In this document: positions 35,782 to 44,290 of the stretch, piece by piece | How positions within the stretch are numbered: the first letter of the stretch is position 1 | How the letters are laid out: each line of letters begins with the position of its first letter | Source of the DNA: Sulfuricurvum sp. | Lineage (GTDB): Bacteria > Campylobacterota > Campylobacteria > Campylobacterales > Sulfurimonadaceae | Reading direction: 5' to 3' | NCBI GenBank assembly: GCA_030694265.1 | Contig: JAUXYP010000008.1 | Location: forward strand, 1 to 64,000 | Length of the DNA stretch: 64,000 nucleotides | Translations under genes and position numbers: made by a program | The notes under the pieces: model-generated | Seen by the model: the letters and a program-made list of their open reading frames with translations, nothing else | Database searches by the model: none | What the model was told of the DNA's origin: nothing

Positions 35782-36288
35782 TTAGTCGCGTGCTGCTAAA
35801 ATTTCTACTTTTTCGATGACGTCACGCATTTGGATGCTGTCAAGAACCGCCATAGATTCTTTGTCATCTGCTTCGATTCCGCCAAATACTGTGTGGACAC
35901 CATCAAGGTGTGGAGTCGCAGCAAAACAGATGAAAAACTGGCTTCCGCCTGTGTTTGGTCCTGCATGTGCCATAGAAAGAGTTCCCTTGACGTGACGGTG
36001 CGTGTTAAGGGATGTTTCACAAGGGATAGCCCATCCTGGACCGCCGGTACCTGTACCCGTAGGACAACCGCCCTGTGCCATAAAGCCTGGAATTACACGA
36101 TGAAAATTAAGACCATTATAATAACCGTCATTGACAAGTGCTGCGAAATTTGCAACGGTATTTGGAGTCTCTTCATTGTAAAGCTTGATCCACATAACCC
36201 CTTTAGCAGTGGTCATTTTTGCCCATTGGTAGCTTGCTGCCTCTTCGGCAGTTGGTGTATAGGTTTTAAGTTCTTTGCGTCCGAACAT
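35782..36288 (-). CDS. Peptidyl-prolyl cis-trans isomerase, cyclophilin type
   Basis: A 168-residue cyclophilin. NGLNFHRVIPGFMAQGGCPTGTGTGGPG near residues 58-85 and the later SMAHAGPNTGGSQFFICFAATPHLDG carry the conserved catalytic Arg, Phe, Met and Gln residues. There is no signal peptide, so it is cytoplasmic, the PpiB type. It catalyses proline isomerisation in protein folding. TATAAT at 36316-36321 precedes it. Confidence 0.95.
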   Translation of the reverse strand: MFGRKELKTYTPTAEEAASYQWAKMTTAKGVMWIKLYNEETPNTVANFAALVNDGYYNGLNFHRVIPGFMAQGGCPTGTGTGGPGWAIPCETSLNTHRHVKGTLSMAHAGPNTGGSQFFICFAATPHLDGVHTVFGGIEADDKESMAVLDSIQMRDVIEKVEILAARD

Positions 36289-36315
36289 AATGAATCCTTC
36301 AGGGAATTTTTTGCA

Positions 36316-36321
36316 ATTATA
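36316..36321 (-). promoter_or_regulatory. Putative -10 box (TATAAT) for the cyclophilin-queH unit
   Basis: On the minus strand TATAAT lies about 28 bases before the cyclophilin ATG, with a GAAGGA ribosome site between them. Confidence 0.55.
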
Positions 36322-36355
36322 GTCGATTTTGCTTAACTGATCGGGCGTAATGGGC

Positions 36356-36361
36356 TATAAT
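36356..36361 (+). promoter_or_regulatory. Putative -10 box (TATAAT) for the histidine kinase gene
   Basis: TATAAT starts six bases after the ATG at 36350 that would extend the reading frame, which argues against that ATG as the start. Transcription would begin near 36368, ahead of the AGGA-preceded ATG at 36389. Confidence 0.6.
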
Positions 36362-36388
36362 TGGAGAATTTTATTTGATAGGAATGGC

Positions 36389-37624
36389 ATGGAATCATGG
36401 TTGCAACGTCGCTTATCTCGTATTTCATTAAGAGAGCTTAATTTTTATACGATTGTTTTTATCCTTTTTTTTACCTTTATCTTTTCATCTTTATTGATTT
36501 ACGATGAGTACAAAGATTTTTTAAAAACAGCACAACATGGGACTGAAATAAGTAAAAACAACTTACCGGGAACTCCTATTTCCTTTCAAGACTTGCCGAA
36601 AACACGTTTAATTAAAGTGATGGTAGAAATTGCAACATTAGCATTGATTTTATTTGGATTTATTGTAGGGGTATCAAAAATTATTAATACGATGATTGCC
36701 AGAGATATGGAGCGATTTTTGACCTTTTTTGAATCAGCACATGAAAAAGAGGTTTGTATTCTTTCCAGTGATCTTTATTTTAATGAGTTTAAAAAAATGG
36801 CCGGATATGCCAATGGTATGGCAGCTATGATTTATGATCAAAAAGAGTCACTTTACACGCTCAATATAAGTTTAGAGGAGCGTGTGAGACAAAAAACGGA
36901 AGCGTTACAACTTAAAAATGTTGCGCTTGAAAAGGAACAAAAATTTTCCGAAGGATTGCTAGAATCACATAAACAGTTTATCCGTTATGCGATTCACGAG
37001 ACAAACACACCGCTATCGGTGATAATGGCAAATATTGAACTTTTTACGATGAAAGAGGGACGTAACCGTTATCTGGCAAAAATTGAAGCGGGAGTCAAAA
37101 ATATTTTTAGTATTTATGATGATCTGAGCTATCTTGTGAAAAAAGATCAAATCGAATATCCTAAAAAAGCGATTGATTTGGGGGAATATGTAGCCAGCAG
37201 GATTGAATTTTTTGATGAGGTTGCTCATTTTTCTAATCTTTCTTTTGAGTATATAAAACCTGAATTTTCGTCTTGGATATCTTTTAATGAAACAAAACTT
37301 CAAAGAGTCATTGATAATAATCTGACCAATGCCATTAAATATTCAATAAGCGGTGAAGTAATCCATGTAGGAGTCCATTGCAGTATGATGGAATGCGCTT
37401 TTTGGGTTCAGAGCAAATCTGAAAAAATTTACAATGAAGAAAAGATTTTTGAAGCATACTATCGTGAGCGTAAAAAAACGGATGGATTTGGTCTTGGACT
37501 GAACCTCGTCAAATCGATATGTGATGAAGAGGATATCTCTATCGTGATTGATTCCAATTTAGAATTTACCCGTTTTGAGTATAAATTTAAAAAGAGGGGC
37601 ATGGATGAAAATTTTCCTTCTTGA
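36389..37624 (+). CDS. Sensor histidine kinase of the acetate-block two-component system
   Basis: A 411-residue kinase. Two membrane helices (FYTIVFILFFTFIFSSLLIY and VEIATLALILFGFIVGVSKI) enclose a short periplasmic loop of about 45 residues, too small for a large sensor domain. A coiled-coil linker leads to the phosphoacceptor helix YAIHETNTPLS with the histidine at about residue 203, and an ATPase domain with NNLTNAIKYS and GFGLGLNLV follows. The ATG at 36389 is chosen because AGGA precedes it and a promoter overlaps the longer frame. It overlaps the response regulator by 20 bases. The stimulus is unknown. Confidence 0.9.
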   Translation: MESWLQRRLSRISLRELNFYTIVFILFFTFIFSSLLIYDEYKDFLKTAQHGTEISKNNLPGTPISFQDLPKTRLIKVMVEIATLALILFGFIVGVSKIINTMIARDMERFLTFFESAHEKEVCILSSDLYFNEFKKMAGYANGMAAMIYDQKESLYTLNISLEERVRQKTEALQLKNVALEKEQKFSEGLLESHKQFIRYAIHETNTPLSVIMANIELFTMKEGRNRYLAKIEAGVKNIFSIYDDLSYLVKKDQIEYPKKAIDLGEYVASRIEFFDEVAHFSNLSFEYIKPEFSSWISFNETKLQRVIDNNLTNAIKYSISGEVIHVGVHCSMMECAFWVQSKSEKIYNEEKIFEAYYRERKKTDGFGLGLNLVKSICDEEDISIVIDSNLEFTRFEYKFKKRGMDENFPS

Positions 37625-38270
37625 AGATGACACGATGCTTTGTGAATCGATTCATGAGTATCTTGTATCCATAGGGCATTATGTCGTTACCTGTGCGAAT
37701 GGTGACGAAGCGCTTAAAAAGATTCAATATGAGTCTTATGATCTGCTTTTACTGGACATTAATGTTCCGGGGATGAACGGCCTTGAATTGCTTGAGAAGC
37801 TGCATGAGCTCAAAATCCGCACCACATCGATCTACATCAGTGCTCTCGTCGATATTGAGGGGATTAGCAGAGCATATGATTTGGGATGTTACGATTATTT
37901 GAAAAAACCTTTTCATTTGAAAGAGCTTGCGTTGCGTATTGATAAAGTCATGCAGAATACTGCACTGCCTCAAAGTCATTTGCGTCTTTCCAAAAGTTAC
38001 AGTTATGATGTATCGACCTCAACGCTTATGTGTGAAAACAGTTCACAGATGCTATCGAAAAGGCAGCTTCAGATCATCGATTTATTGGCGCGTAACCGTG
38101 GCAGAATTGTTGAATTTGATCAGTTTAGGGCTTACATATGGGATGATGATTATGTCGATAATGCAACCATACGGGCAGAAGTGAGTCGTCTAAAAAAAAG
38201 TCTTAAAGAAGATTTCATCCAAAATATTCGTGCGTTAGGATACATGATCGATATTCCTCGTGGAAAATAG
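37605..38270 (+). CDS. OmpR/PhoB-family response regulator
   Basis: A 221-residue regulator. The receiver domain has the acidic pair E7-D8-D9, the phosphorylation site D51 (LLLLDINVPG) and the YLKKPF lysine motif. The C-terminal winged helix (residues 135-221) has LSKRQLQIIDLLARNRGRIV and DNATIRAEVSRLKKSL, the DNA-recognition pattern of the OmpR family. It is coupled to the kinase by overlap and lies just ahead of the porin gene, whose upstream region holds a direct repeat suited to such a dimer. Likely an activator of the acetate-uptake genes, by inference. Confidence 0.92.
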   Translation: MKIFLLEDDTMLCESIHEYLVSIGHYVVTCANGDEALKKIQYESYDLLLLDINVPGMNGLELLEKLHELKIRTTSIYISALVDIEGISRAYDLGCYDYLKKPFHLKELALRIDKVMQNTALPQSHLRLSKSYSYDVSTSTLMCENSSQMLSKRQLQIIDLLARNRGRIVEFDQFRAYIWDDDYVDNATIRAEVSRLKKSLKEDFIQNIRALGYMIDIPRGK

Positions 38271-38340
38271 CGTTACTTTTTTACTCACTATTTTATAGCT
38301 ATTCTGATTTTTACAGATAAATTTTTCTAATTTATCTAAT

Positions 38341-38359
38341 GCTACGTTCGCGCTACGTT
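38341..38359 (+). promoter_or_regulatory. Direct repeat, possible response-regulator binding site before the porin gene
   Basis: GCTACGTT occurs at 38341-38348 and again at 38352-38359, 11 bases apart centre to centre, about one helical turn. OmpR-family regulators usually bind tandem half-sites with this spacing. The repeat ends about seven bases before a TATGAT -10 box, the position expected for an activator site replacing the -35 element. Confidence 0.55.
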
Positions 38360-38366
38360 TTCTTTT

Positions 38367-38372
38367 TATGAT
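38367..38372 (+). promoter_or_regulatory. Putative porin -10 box (TATGAT)
   Basis: TATGAT lies just downstream of the direct repeat and about 30 bases before the porin ATG, which follows a very strong AAGGAGG ribosome site at 38392-38398. Confidence 0.5.
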
Positions 38373-38402
38373 GATGGAGTATGAAACCATTAAGGAGGAC
38401 AG

Positions 38403-39761
38403 ATGAAGCACGTGTTGTATCGATCGCTTTTAGCATCTATAATTGTATCCAATGCTTTTGCAGCGGATGATTTAACCGGAATGTTTAAAGAGGGAAAAGC
38501 AAGCGGGCAAATCCGTTTCTTTTATGTAGATAGGGATTATTCGGGAATTGTTTCTACCCATCGTGATGCTACGGCTATCGGCGGGTATTTGAAATATGAA
38601 ACCGGTGTGTGGAACGGGTTTAATCTGGGCGCGGCATTTTATACGACGAATGGATTGATGATTCGTGATAATAAAGCGACCAATCCAGAAGTGGATCCAA
38701 CGCTGCTGGGTAAAGATAATGATTCTATCAGTTATTTGGGCGAAGCGTATCTCCAATATAAAAAGGACAATACAACGTTTAAAGGGGGGCGTCAAAAGCT
38801 GGATACTCCGATGGCGGGAAGCGATGATGCCCGTATGCTGCCGAACCTTTTTGAAGCGTACATGCTGAGCAACACGGATATCAAAGATACGACGCTGATG
38901 GTGGGACATATCACCAAATTTGCGCAGGGGACATTCGGCCGTGCGTATAATGGCGCGGGTACCTATGCGGACAAAGTATTGAGTGTTACTTCGGGCTACT
39001 CGATGGTTGATTCCAAAAACCATGTCGGCGAGTTTGTGAACATGGGAACCTACGCTATCGGTGAGAATACCGGTGGGGTGAGTGTTCTTTCGGCTAGCTA
39101 TACGGGGATTCCTGGATTGAAACTTCAGCTGTGGGATTATTATGCCCACGATATTCTCAATGCGATTTATGCGGAAGCTTCATACGGCTGGTCCTACACA
39201 AGTGGTATTGCACCGTATGTAGCGGCACAATGGATCAATGAGCAGGACGTAGGATCAAACACTGCTAATCCTACTTATGAACTTGCACATATTAACAGTG
39301 ATTTTATCGGTGTAAAAGCAGGGGTAAAAGTAGCCAATTTTGACCTGTATGGTGCCATTTCTCACAACAGTAAAGATGATAATGCAGCTATTAATGGCGG
39401 AACGATGACACCGTGGGGCGGTATGAGTGCTTATACGCAGGGAATGGTGACTCGACATCAGTTTATGGCCGGAACCGATACGTGGAAAGTTGCAGCTTCA
39501 TACGACTGGAAAGATTACGGAATCAATTTGAATACGGGGGTGTTCTATGTCGAATTTGATATGGATTCCTTAAACGGATATTCAACAGCAGGTTATCAAA
39601 CAACGGCAAGTGAAGCGGGATTCGATATCATATACAATCCACAAGCCATCAAAAATCTCCAACTGCGTCTGCGGGGAAATTTTCCACGAGAGTATAAAGA
39701 GACAGCGGCGGGCAATATGGATTGGGATGAATACCGTGTTATTGCCAACTATAATTTTTAA
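38403..39761 (+). CDS. Outer-membrane porin (OprD-like)
   Basis: A 452-residue protein with a signal peptide (LYRSLLASIIVSNAFAA), then an aromatic and Gly/Asp-rich sequence of alternating beta strands. Segments such as SGQIRFFYVDRDYSG, KGGRQKLDTPMAGSDDARMLPN and the terminal YRVIANYNF fit the OprD-type porins of Campylobacterota. It would let small organic acids such as acetate through the outer membrane, a function inferred from being directly upstream of DUF485-actP. AAGGAGG and a direct repeat precede it. Confidence 0.88.
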   Translation: MKHVLYRSLLASIIVSNAFAADDLTGMFKEGKASGQIRFFYVDRDYSGIVSTHRDATAIGGYLKYETGVWNGFNLGAAFYTTNGLMIRDNKATNPEVDPTLLGKDNDSISYLGEAYLQYKKDNTTFKGGRQKLDTPMAGSDDARMLPNLFEAYMLSNTDIKDTTLMVGHITKFAQGTFGRAYNGAGTYADKVLSVTSGYSMVDSKNHVGEFVNMGTYAIGENTGGVSVLSASYTGIPGLKLQLWDYYAHDILNAIYAEASYGWSYTSGIAPYVAAQWINEQDVGSNTANPTYELAHINSDFIGVKAGVKVANFDLYGAISHNSKDDNAAINGGTMTPWGGMSAYTQGMVTRHQFMAGTDTWKVAASYDWKDYGINLNTGVFYVEFDMDSLNGYSTAGYQTTASEAGFDIIYNPQAIKNLQLRLRGNFPREYKETAAGNMDWDEYRVIANYNF

Positions 39762-39773
39762 AGGAGCTTTACT

Positions 39774-40091
39774 ATGAAACAAGAGATGGTTGATCGACTT
39801 AAAAACGATCCTGATTTTTTACAACTTGTACGTGTACGAAGTAAGTTCGCATGGACATTGACGATTGTTATGTTGGTGATTTATTTCGGATTTGTTTTAA
39901 CGATTGCATTTGATCCATCTATCTTAGGAACACCGCTGTCTACAGGGTCTGTAACAACCGTTGGAATTCCAGTGGGTGTTGCGGTTATTGTAAGTGCTTT
40001 TCTTTTAACAGGGATTTATGTACGTCGTGCAAATGGTGAGTTTGATGAACTTACTCGCCGGATTAAAGACAAAGCGAAGGGGGAAGTATGA
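39774..40091 (+). CDS. DUF485 membrane protein (ActP partner)
   Basis: A 105-residue protein with two membrane helices ([20 protein letters not shown] and [21 protein letters not shown]) and the DUF485 start [16 protein letters not shown]. Genes of this family (YjcH in E. coli) almost always precede actP. Its stop overlaps the actP start by four bases. It probably assists or stabilises the acetate permease. Confidence 0.93.
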   Translation: MKQEMVDRLKNDPDFLQLVRVRSKFAWTLTIVMLVIYFGFVLTIAFDPSILGTPLSTGSVTTVGIPVGVAVIVSAFLLTGIYVRRANGEFDELTRRIKDKAKGEV

Positions 40092-41749
40092 AACCAATAA
40101 TTTTTTTACTTTTAGGGTCAGCAGGTATTTTTGCAGCTGAAGCAATTAGCGGTGCGGTAGACAAACAACCGTTAAATATGTCAGCAATTATTATGTTCAT
40201 AATCTTTGTAGGAGCAACACTAGGGATCACCTATTGGGCAGCAAAACGTACTAAAACAGCCAAAGATTTCTATACTGCCGGCGGTGGTATAACCGGTTTT
40301 CAAAACGGTATGGCGATTGCGGGAGATTATATGTCTGCTGCATCATTTTTGGGGATCTCAGCTCTCGTCTATGGAAAAGGGTATGATGGCTTGATCTACT
40401 CTATCGGATTTTTGGTCGGTTGGCCAATTATTTTGTTTATGGTGGCCGAACAGCTCCGTAACCTCGGTAAATATACATTTGCGGACGTTGCCTCATACCG
40501 TTTGCGTCAAATGCCTATTCGTACATTGGCAGCGTTTGGGTCAATTTTGACGGTTGTTTTGTATCTTATCGCTCAAATGGTCGGTGCGGGTAAACTTATT
40601 CAACTTCTTTTTGGCTTGGATTATGAAATCGCTGTTATTTTGGTCGGTGTTTTGATGATTCTTTATGTAACATTTGGAGGAATGCTGGCGACTACGTGGG
40701 TACAAATCATTAAAGCATTTTTGCTTTTATCGGGTGCTACATTTATGGCGATTGCGGTTATGGCTCATTATAACTTTAATTTTGAATCCTTATTTGCAAC
40801 AGCCGTTCAGATGAAAGATGTCTCGATTATGGCTCCTGGAAAATTAGTGAGTGATCCGATTTCGGCGATTTCACTTGGTATCGCGTTGATGTTCGGTACT
40901 GCGGGTCTTCCACATATCTTGATGCGCTTTTTCACGGTCAGTGATGCAAAAGAAGCACGTAAATCAGTTTTCTATGCGACAGGGTTTATCGGGTATTTTT
41001 ATATTCTGACATTCATCATCGGTTTCGGTGCAATTGTTATGGTATTTCAAAATCCGCAATATCTTGATTTGGCAAAACAAGCCGTAGATGGTGGTTATCC
41101 GATCCTTGGCGGCGATAATATGGCGGCAATTCACCTTTCTCATGCTGTGGGCGGCGATTTCTTCCTCGGATTTATCTCTGCGGTCGCATTTGCAACCATC
41201 CTTGCGGTTGTATCTGGTCTGACACTTGCGGGTGCTTCGGCGATATCCCATGACTTGTATGCCAGTGTGATTAAAAAGGGTAAAACCGATGGATTGATGG
41301 AGATGAAAGTTTCTAAAATCGCAACGGTTATTCTCGGTATCGTAGCAATTTTCTTGGGGATCACTTTCGAAGATCAAAATATTGCGTTCATGGTTGGATT
41401 GGCCTTTGCAATTGCGGCAAGTGCAAATTTCCCGATTTTGTTCCTCTCTATGTATTGGTCAAAACTTACAACTCGTGGCGCATTATTTGGCGGTTCATTG
41501 GGCTTATTGACGGCGGCAGTATTAGTGATTTTAGGGCCGACGGTATGGGTAGATGTATTGGGTCATGCAGATGCAATCTTCCCGTATAAATATCCGGCAC
41601 TTTTTTCTGTGAGTGCCGCGTTTATCGGCATTTGGTTCTTCTCAATTACTGACAGCAGCGATTCTGCTGCTAAAGAACGTGAAGCATTTGAAGCGCAATA
41701 CATTCGTGCTCAAACAGGTATTGGTGCTGAGGGTGCGGTAGAGCATTGA
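40088..41749 (+). CDS. actP: Cation/acetate symporter ActP
   Basis: A 553-residue sodium:solute symporter family protein with about 13 membrane segments after a signal-like N-terminus. The signatures [34 protein letters not shown] and [15 protein letters not shown] are typical of ActP. It imports acetate and related short-chain acids. It is coupled to the DUF485 gene and is followed after about 90 bases by the CBS/DUF294 gene and then acs. Confidence 0.95.
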   Translation: MKPIIFLLLGSAGIFAAEAISGAVDKQPLNMSAIIMFIIFVGATLGITYWAAKRTKTAKDFYTAGGGITGFQNGMAIAGDYMSAASFLGISALVYGKGYDGLIYSIGFLVGWPIILFMVAEQLRNLGKYTFADVASYRLRQMPIRTLAAFGSILTVVLYLIAQMVGAGKLIQLLFGLDYEIAVILVGVLMILYVTFGGMLATTWVQIIKAFLLLSGATFMAIAVMAHYNFNFESLFATAVQMKDVSIMAPGKLVSDPISAISLGIALMFGTAGLPHILMRFFTVSDAKEARKSVFYATGFIGYFYILTFIIGFGAIVMVFQNPQYLDLAKQAVDGGYPILGGDNMAAIHLSHAVGGDFFLGFISAVAFATILAVVSGLTLAGASAISHDLYASVIKKGKTDGLMEMKVSKIATVILGIVAIFLGITFEDQNIAFMVGLAFAIAASANFPILFLSMYWSKLTTRGALFGGSLGLLTAAVLVILGPTVWVDVLGHADAIFPYKYPALFSVSAAFIGIWFFSITDSSDSAAKEREAFEAQYIRAQTGIGAEGAVEH

Positions 41750-41756
41750 TAGGAAC

Positions 41757-41821
41757 GTACAAGGAATACATCCCTTGTACTACGCTCGCCGCTAAGGCAC
41801 TGAAGCTTGCCCCTTTGGGGC
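41757..41821 (+). terminator. Two stem-loops between actP and the CBS/DUF294 gene
   Basis: GTACAAGG (41757-41764) pairs with CCTTGTAC (41773-41780), and GCCCC (41809-41813) pairs with GGGGC (41817-41821). Neither is followed by a proper T-run, so they may be attenuators or mRNA-stabilising structures separating actP from downstream genes rather than strong terminators. Confidence 0.45.
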
Positions 41822-41840
41822 AGATAATTAGGAGTTGTCT

Positions 41841-43664
41841 TTGAGTCTTTTTGATCAAAAAGCATTATTGATGTCAATCCATCCTTTTGATCTTTTGAGT
41901 GAACGGATGATCGAAAAACTTATGACCCAAATGGACATCGCGTATTATCCAAAAGAAACGGTATTGATCGCTCCGAGGGTAATAGCTGAATTTTTGGTCA
42001 TCATTATCAAAGGGATTGTCAATGAAACAATCGATGGTGAAGTTCAAAATGTCTATTTTGAGCGTGATAGTTTTGACGCTAATGCCCTGATTTACGGAAA
42101 TACTGAAAGTACTTTTATTGTTGCAGAAGACCTTATCTGCTATGAACTCCCCAAAGAATTTTTTCTTAATCTTCTACAAGACGTCGAACCGTTTCAAAAC
42201 TACTTTATGCAAGACTTCATCACCAAACATCTCCATCTTAAAGAGCGTCAGCATCAAAATGAGTTAACCCCTTTTATGATGTCGCACGTTGATGAAATAT
42301 ATTTGCATAATCCATGTATCGTAGAGGCCAGCCAATCGATCAAAGCATCACTTCAAATTATGACACAGCATCATGCTGATGTAATTTTGCTGCATGATGA
42401 GAATCGCATGGGAATAGTAACCGATACAAATCTGCGTGAAAAAGTTCTTTTGGTTGGGAAAAGTACTGATGATCCGATTGGAGAAATTGCATCGTATGGT
42501 CTAATTACAATTCAACGAAGCGATTTTTTATTTAATGCCTTATTGCTTTTTACTAAGCATGGAGTAAAACGTCTTGTCGTGATGGAGGATGATAAAATCG
42601 TCGGGGTACTGGAACAGCTAGACTTACTCAGCCATTTTGCCAATCATACCCACTTGATTGCTGCATCGATAGAGCGTGCTGTAAGCATCGATGAATTACA
42701 AAGTGCACAACGTGCTCTTACTCATTTAGTACGTTCTTTAACGAGCAAGGGAGTACGTGTACGGTACATTTCGAAACTTGTAAGTGAACTTAATAGTAAA
42801 GTCTATCGTAAAGTCTTTGAGATGGTCTTGCCCCCGTTGCTACAGGATAAATGTGCACTGATCGTGATGGGAAGCGAAGGGCGGGGAGAACAAATTCTAC
42901 GAACCGATCAAGATAATGGTCTGATTATTCGTGATGGCGAAGATGAAGGGATCTTTGAATCGTATATGATCACGTTCAATACGTATCTGATTCAGCTTGG
43001 ATTCCCAAAATGCAATGGGAATGTAATGGTTTCCAACCCATATTGGCGCCATACTGTAACCGGGTATCACAAGATGATAGGTGAGTGGATGGATACGTTC
43101 AATGAAGAGGCTTTGATGGGATTGTCGATTTTTTTGGACGCCCATTGTGTTGCAGGAGATGAGGCACTTTTACAAGAGTGTCGACACTTTCTTTTTGAGC
43201 GTTTTGAAGGGCGAAGCGATATTTTGGCACATTTGGCTAAATCTGCTTTGGCTTTTGAAACACCATTAAGCCTCTTTTCTGGTTTTGTCTTGGGGAGAGC
43301 GGAGCATGAAAGTGAATTTGACATCAAAAAAGGGGGGATTTTTGCCATTGTGCATGGTATTCGTATTTTGTCATTGGAATATAAAATTCCCCTAACCAAT
43401 ACGACTGAACGGATCAAAGAGCTTAACAATCTAGGATTGTTTGATAAACAATTCGCTAGCGAGCTTATCGAAGCATATGACACGTTACTGAGCATTCGCT
43501 TACGATTTATACTATCGCAAAAGCATGGGAATGATGAGCAAAATTATGTAAATCCAAAATTGCTTACAAAGCCCCAACGGGATTTACTCAAAGATGCTTT
43601 TAAAGTTGTCAATACCTTTAAAAAATTTCTTACCTATCACTTTCATTTGGGAATGGTCGTATGA
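41841..43664 (+). CDS. CBS-domain protein with DUF294 nucleotidyltransferase
   Basis: A 607-residue protein. An N-terminal cyclic-nucleotide-binding-like domain (residues 1-135) is followed by two CBS motifs (about 150-280, including ILLHDENRMGIVTDTNLREKV), then the DUF294 nucleotidyltransferase core with VMGSEGRGEQ and the metal-ligand DQDNGL near residue 360, and a C-terminal helical domain. The layout resembles GlnD-like regulatory nucleotidyltransferases. Genes of this type commonly neighbour actP and acs. TTG at 41841 is chosen, six bases after AGGAG. Its stop overlaps the exonuclease start by four bases. Confidence 0.9.
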   Translation: MSLFDQKALLMSIHPFDLLSERMIEKLMTQMDIAYYPKETVLIAPRVIAEFLVIIIKGIVNETIDGEVQNVYFERDSFDANALIYGNTESTFIVAEDLICYELPKEFFLNLLQDVEPFQNYFMQDFITKHLHLKERQHQNELTPFMMSHVDEIYLHNPCIVEASQSIKASLQIMTQHHADVILLHDENRMGIVTDTNLREKVLLVGKSTDDPIGEIASYGLITIQRSDFLFNALLLFTKHGVKRLVVMEDDKIVGVLEQLDLLSHFANHTHLIAASIERAVSIDELQSAQRALTHLVRSLTSKGVRVRYISKLVSELNSKVYRKVFEMVLPPLLQDKCALIVMGSEGRGEQILRTDQDNGLIIRDGEDEGIFESYMITFNTYLIQLGFPKCNGNVMVSNPYWRHTVTGYHKMIGEWMDTFNEEALMGLSIFLDAHCVAGDEALLQECRHFLFERFEGRSDILAHLAKSALAFETPLSLFSGFVLGRAEHESEFDIKKGGIFAIVHGIRILSLEYKIPLTNTTERIKELNNLGLFDKQFASELIEAYDTLLSIRLRFILSQKHGNDEQNYVNPKLLTKPQRDLLKDAFKVVNTFKKFLTYHFHLGMVV

Positions 43665-44278
43665 TGTTTGAATCATTGTTTTGTAGTTGGAACCGCAAAA
43701 ATTTGCTTGACTCAAAATACGAATGGCTTTTTGATTCGTATACTGGCGATGAGGTTGTGGTCTTTGATACGGAAACAACGGGATTAAATACAAAAGAAGA
43801 TGCAATTTTAAGCATAGGAGCAGTCAAGATAAGGGGAAATAAAATTCTTACTTCCCAGACTTTTGAACTCTTCTTAAAACCATCAAAAGAGATCAGTGCT
43901 CAGAGTATCAAAATACACCATATTCGGCCGTGTGATCTGGAACATGCCGTTGACCCGCTTGAAGCGGCACATGCATTCTTGGAATTTATCGGTAATCGAC
44001 CCCTGATTGGCTATTATCTTGAGTTTGATATGGCCATGATAAATCGCCTTATCAAGCCGTGGCTTGGGGTTACTTTGCCTAATAAACAAATAGAAGTTTC
44101 TGGGCTATATTTTGATAAAAAAATTGCTTTGATTCCTCAAGGAAATATTGATTTACGCTTTGATACAATCCTCCAAGATTTAAGCATTCCAAAGATGGGT
44201 CTGCACAATGCATTGAACGATGCAATCATGACAGCCATGATCTATATAAAGTTACAACAACCATTTAAACTACATTAA
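43661..44278 (+). CDS. DnaQ-like 3'-5' exonuclease of the acetate block
   Basis: A 205-residue DEDD exonuclease. ExoI is VVFDTETTGLN near residue 34, ExoII includes IGYYLEFDMAMINRL near residue 120, and ExoIII is GLHNALNDAIMTAMI near residue 186 with the catalytic H-x4-D. It is coupled to the CBS/DUF294 gene; this gene pair occurs next to acs and actP in many proteobacteria. Its role there is not established, though a nucleotide or RNA/DNA trimming activity is likely. Confidence 0.87.
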   Translation: MMFESLFCSWNRKNLLDSKYEWLFDSYTGDEVVVFDTETTGLNTKEDAILSIGAVKIRGNKILTSQTFELFLKPSKEISAQSIKIHHIRPCDLEHAVDPLEAAHAFLEFIGNRPLIGYYLEFDMAMINRLIKPWLGVTLPNKQIEVSGLYFDKKIALIPQGNIDLRFDTILQDLSIPKMGLHNALNDAIMTAMIYIKLQQPFKLH

Positions 44279-44290
44279 GGAGAATTAAAA

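Noticed and set aside
36350-36388. Longer N-terminus for the histidine kinase from the ATG at 36350
   Set aside because: A TATAAT promoter box lies within this stretch and a ribosome site precedes the ATG at 36389.
38472-39149. A 225-residue frame antisense to the porin gene
   Set aside because: It mirrors the porin's codons, has no ribosome site and resembles no protein family.
41757-41800. A second regulator site resembling the porin direct repeat (CTACGCTCGCCGCTAAGG)
   Set aside because: Only a loose match, without the exact repeated half-sites or an 11-base period; probably chance within the stem-loop region.
43661-44278. The DnaQ-like exonuclease as the polymerase III epsilon subunit
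   Set aside because: It is coupled to a CBS/DUF294 gene inside the acetate block, unlike a replication dnaQ; a second similar enzyme at 12803-13504 is also not clearly epsilon.
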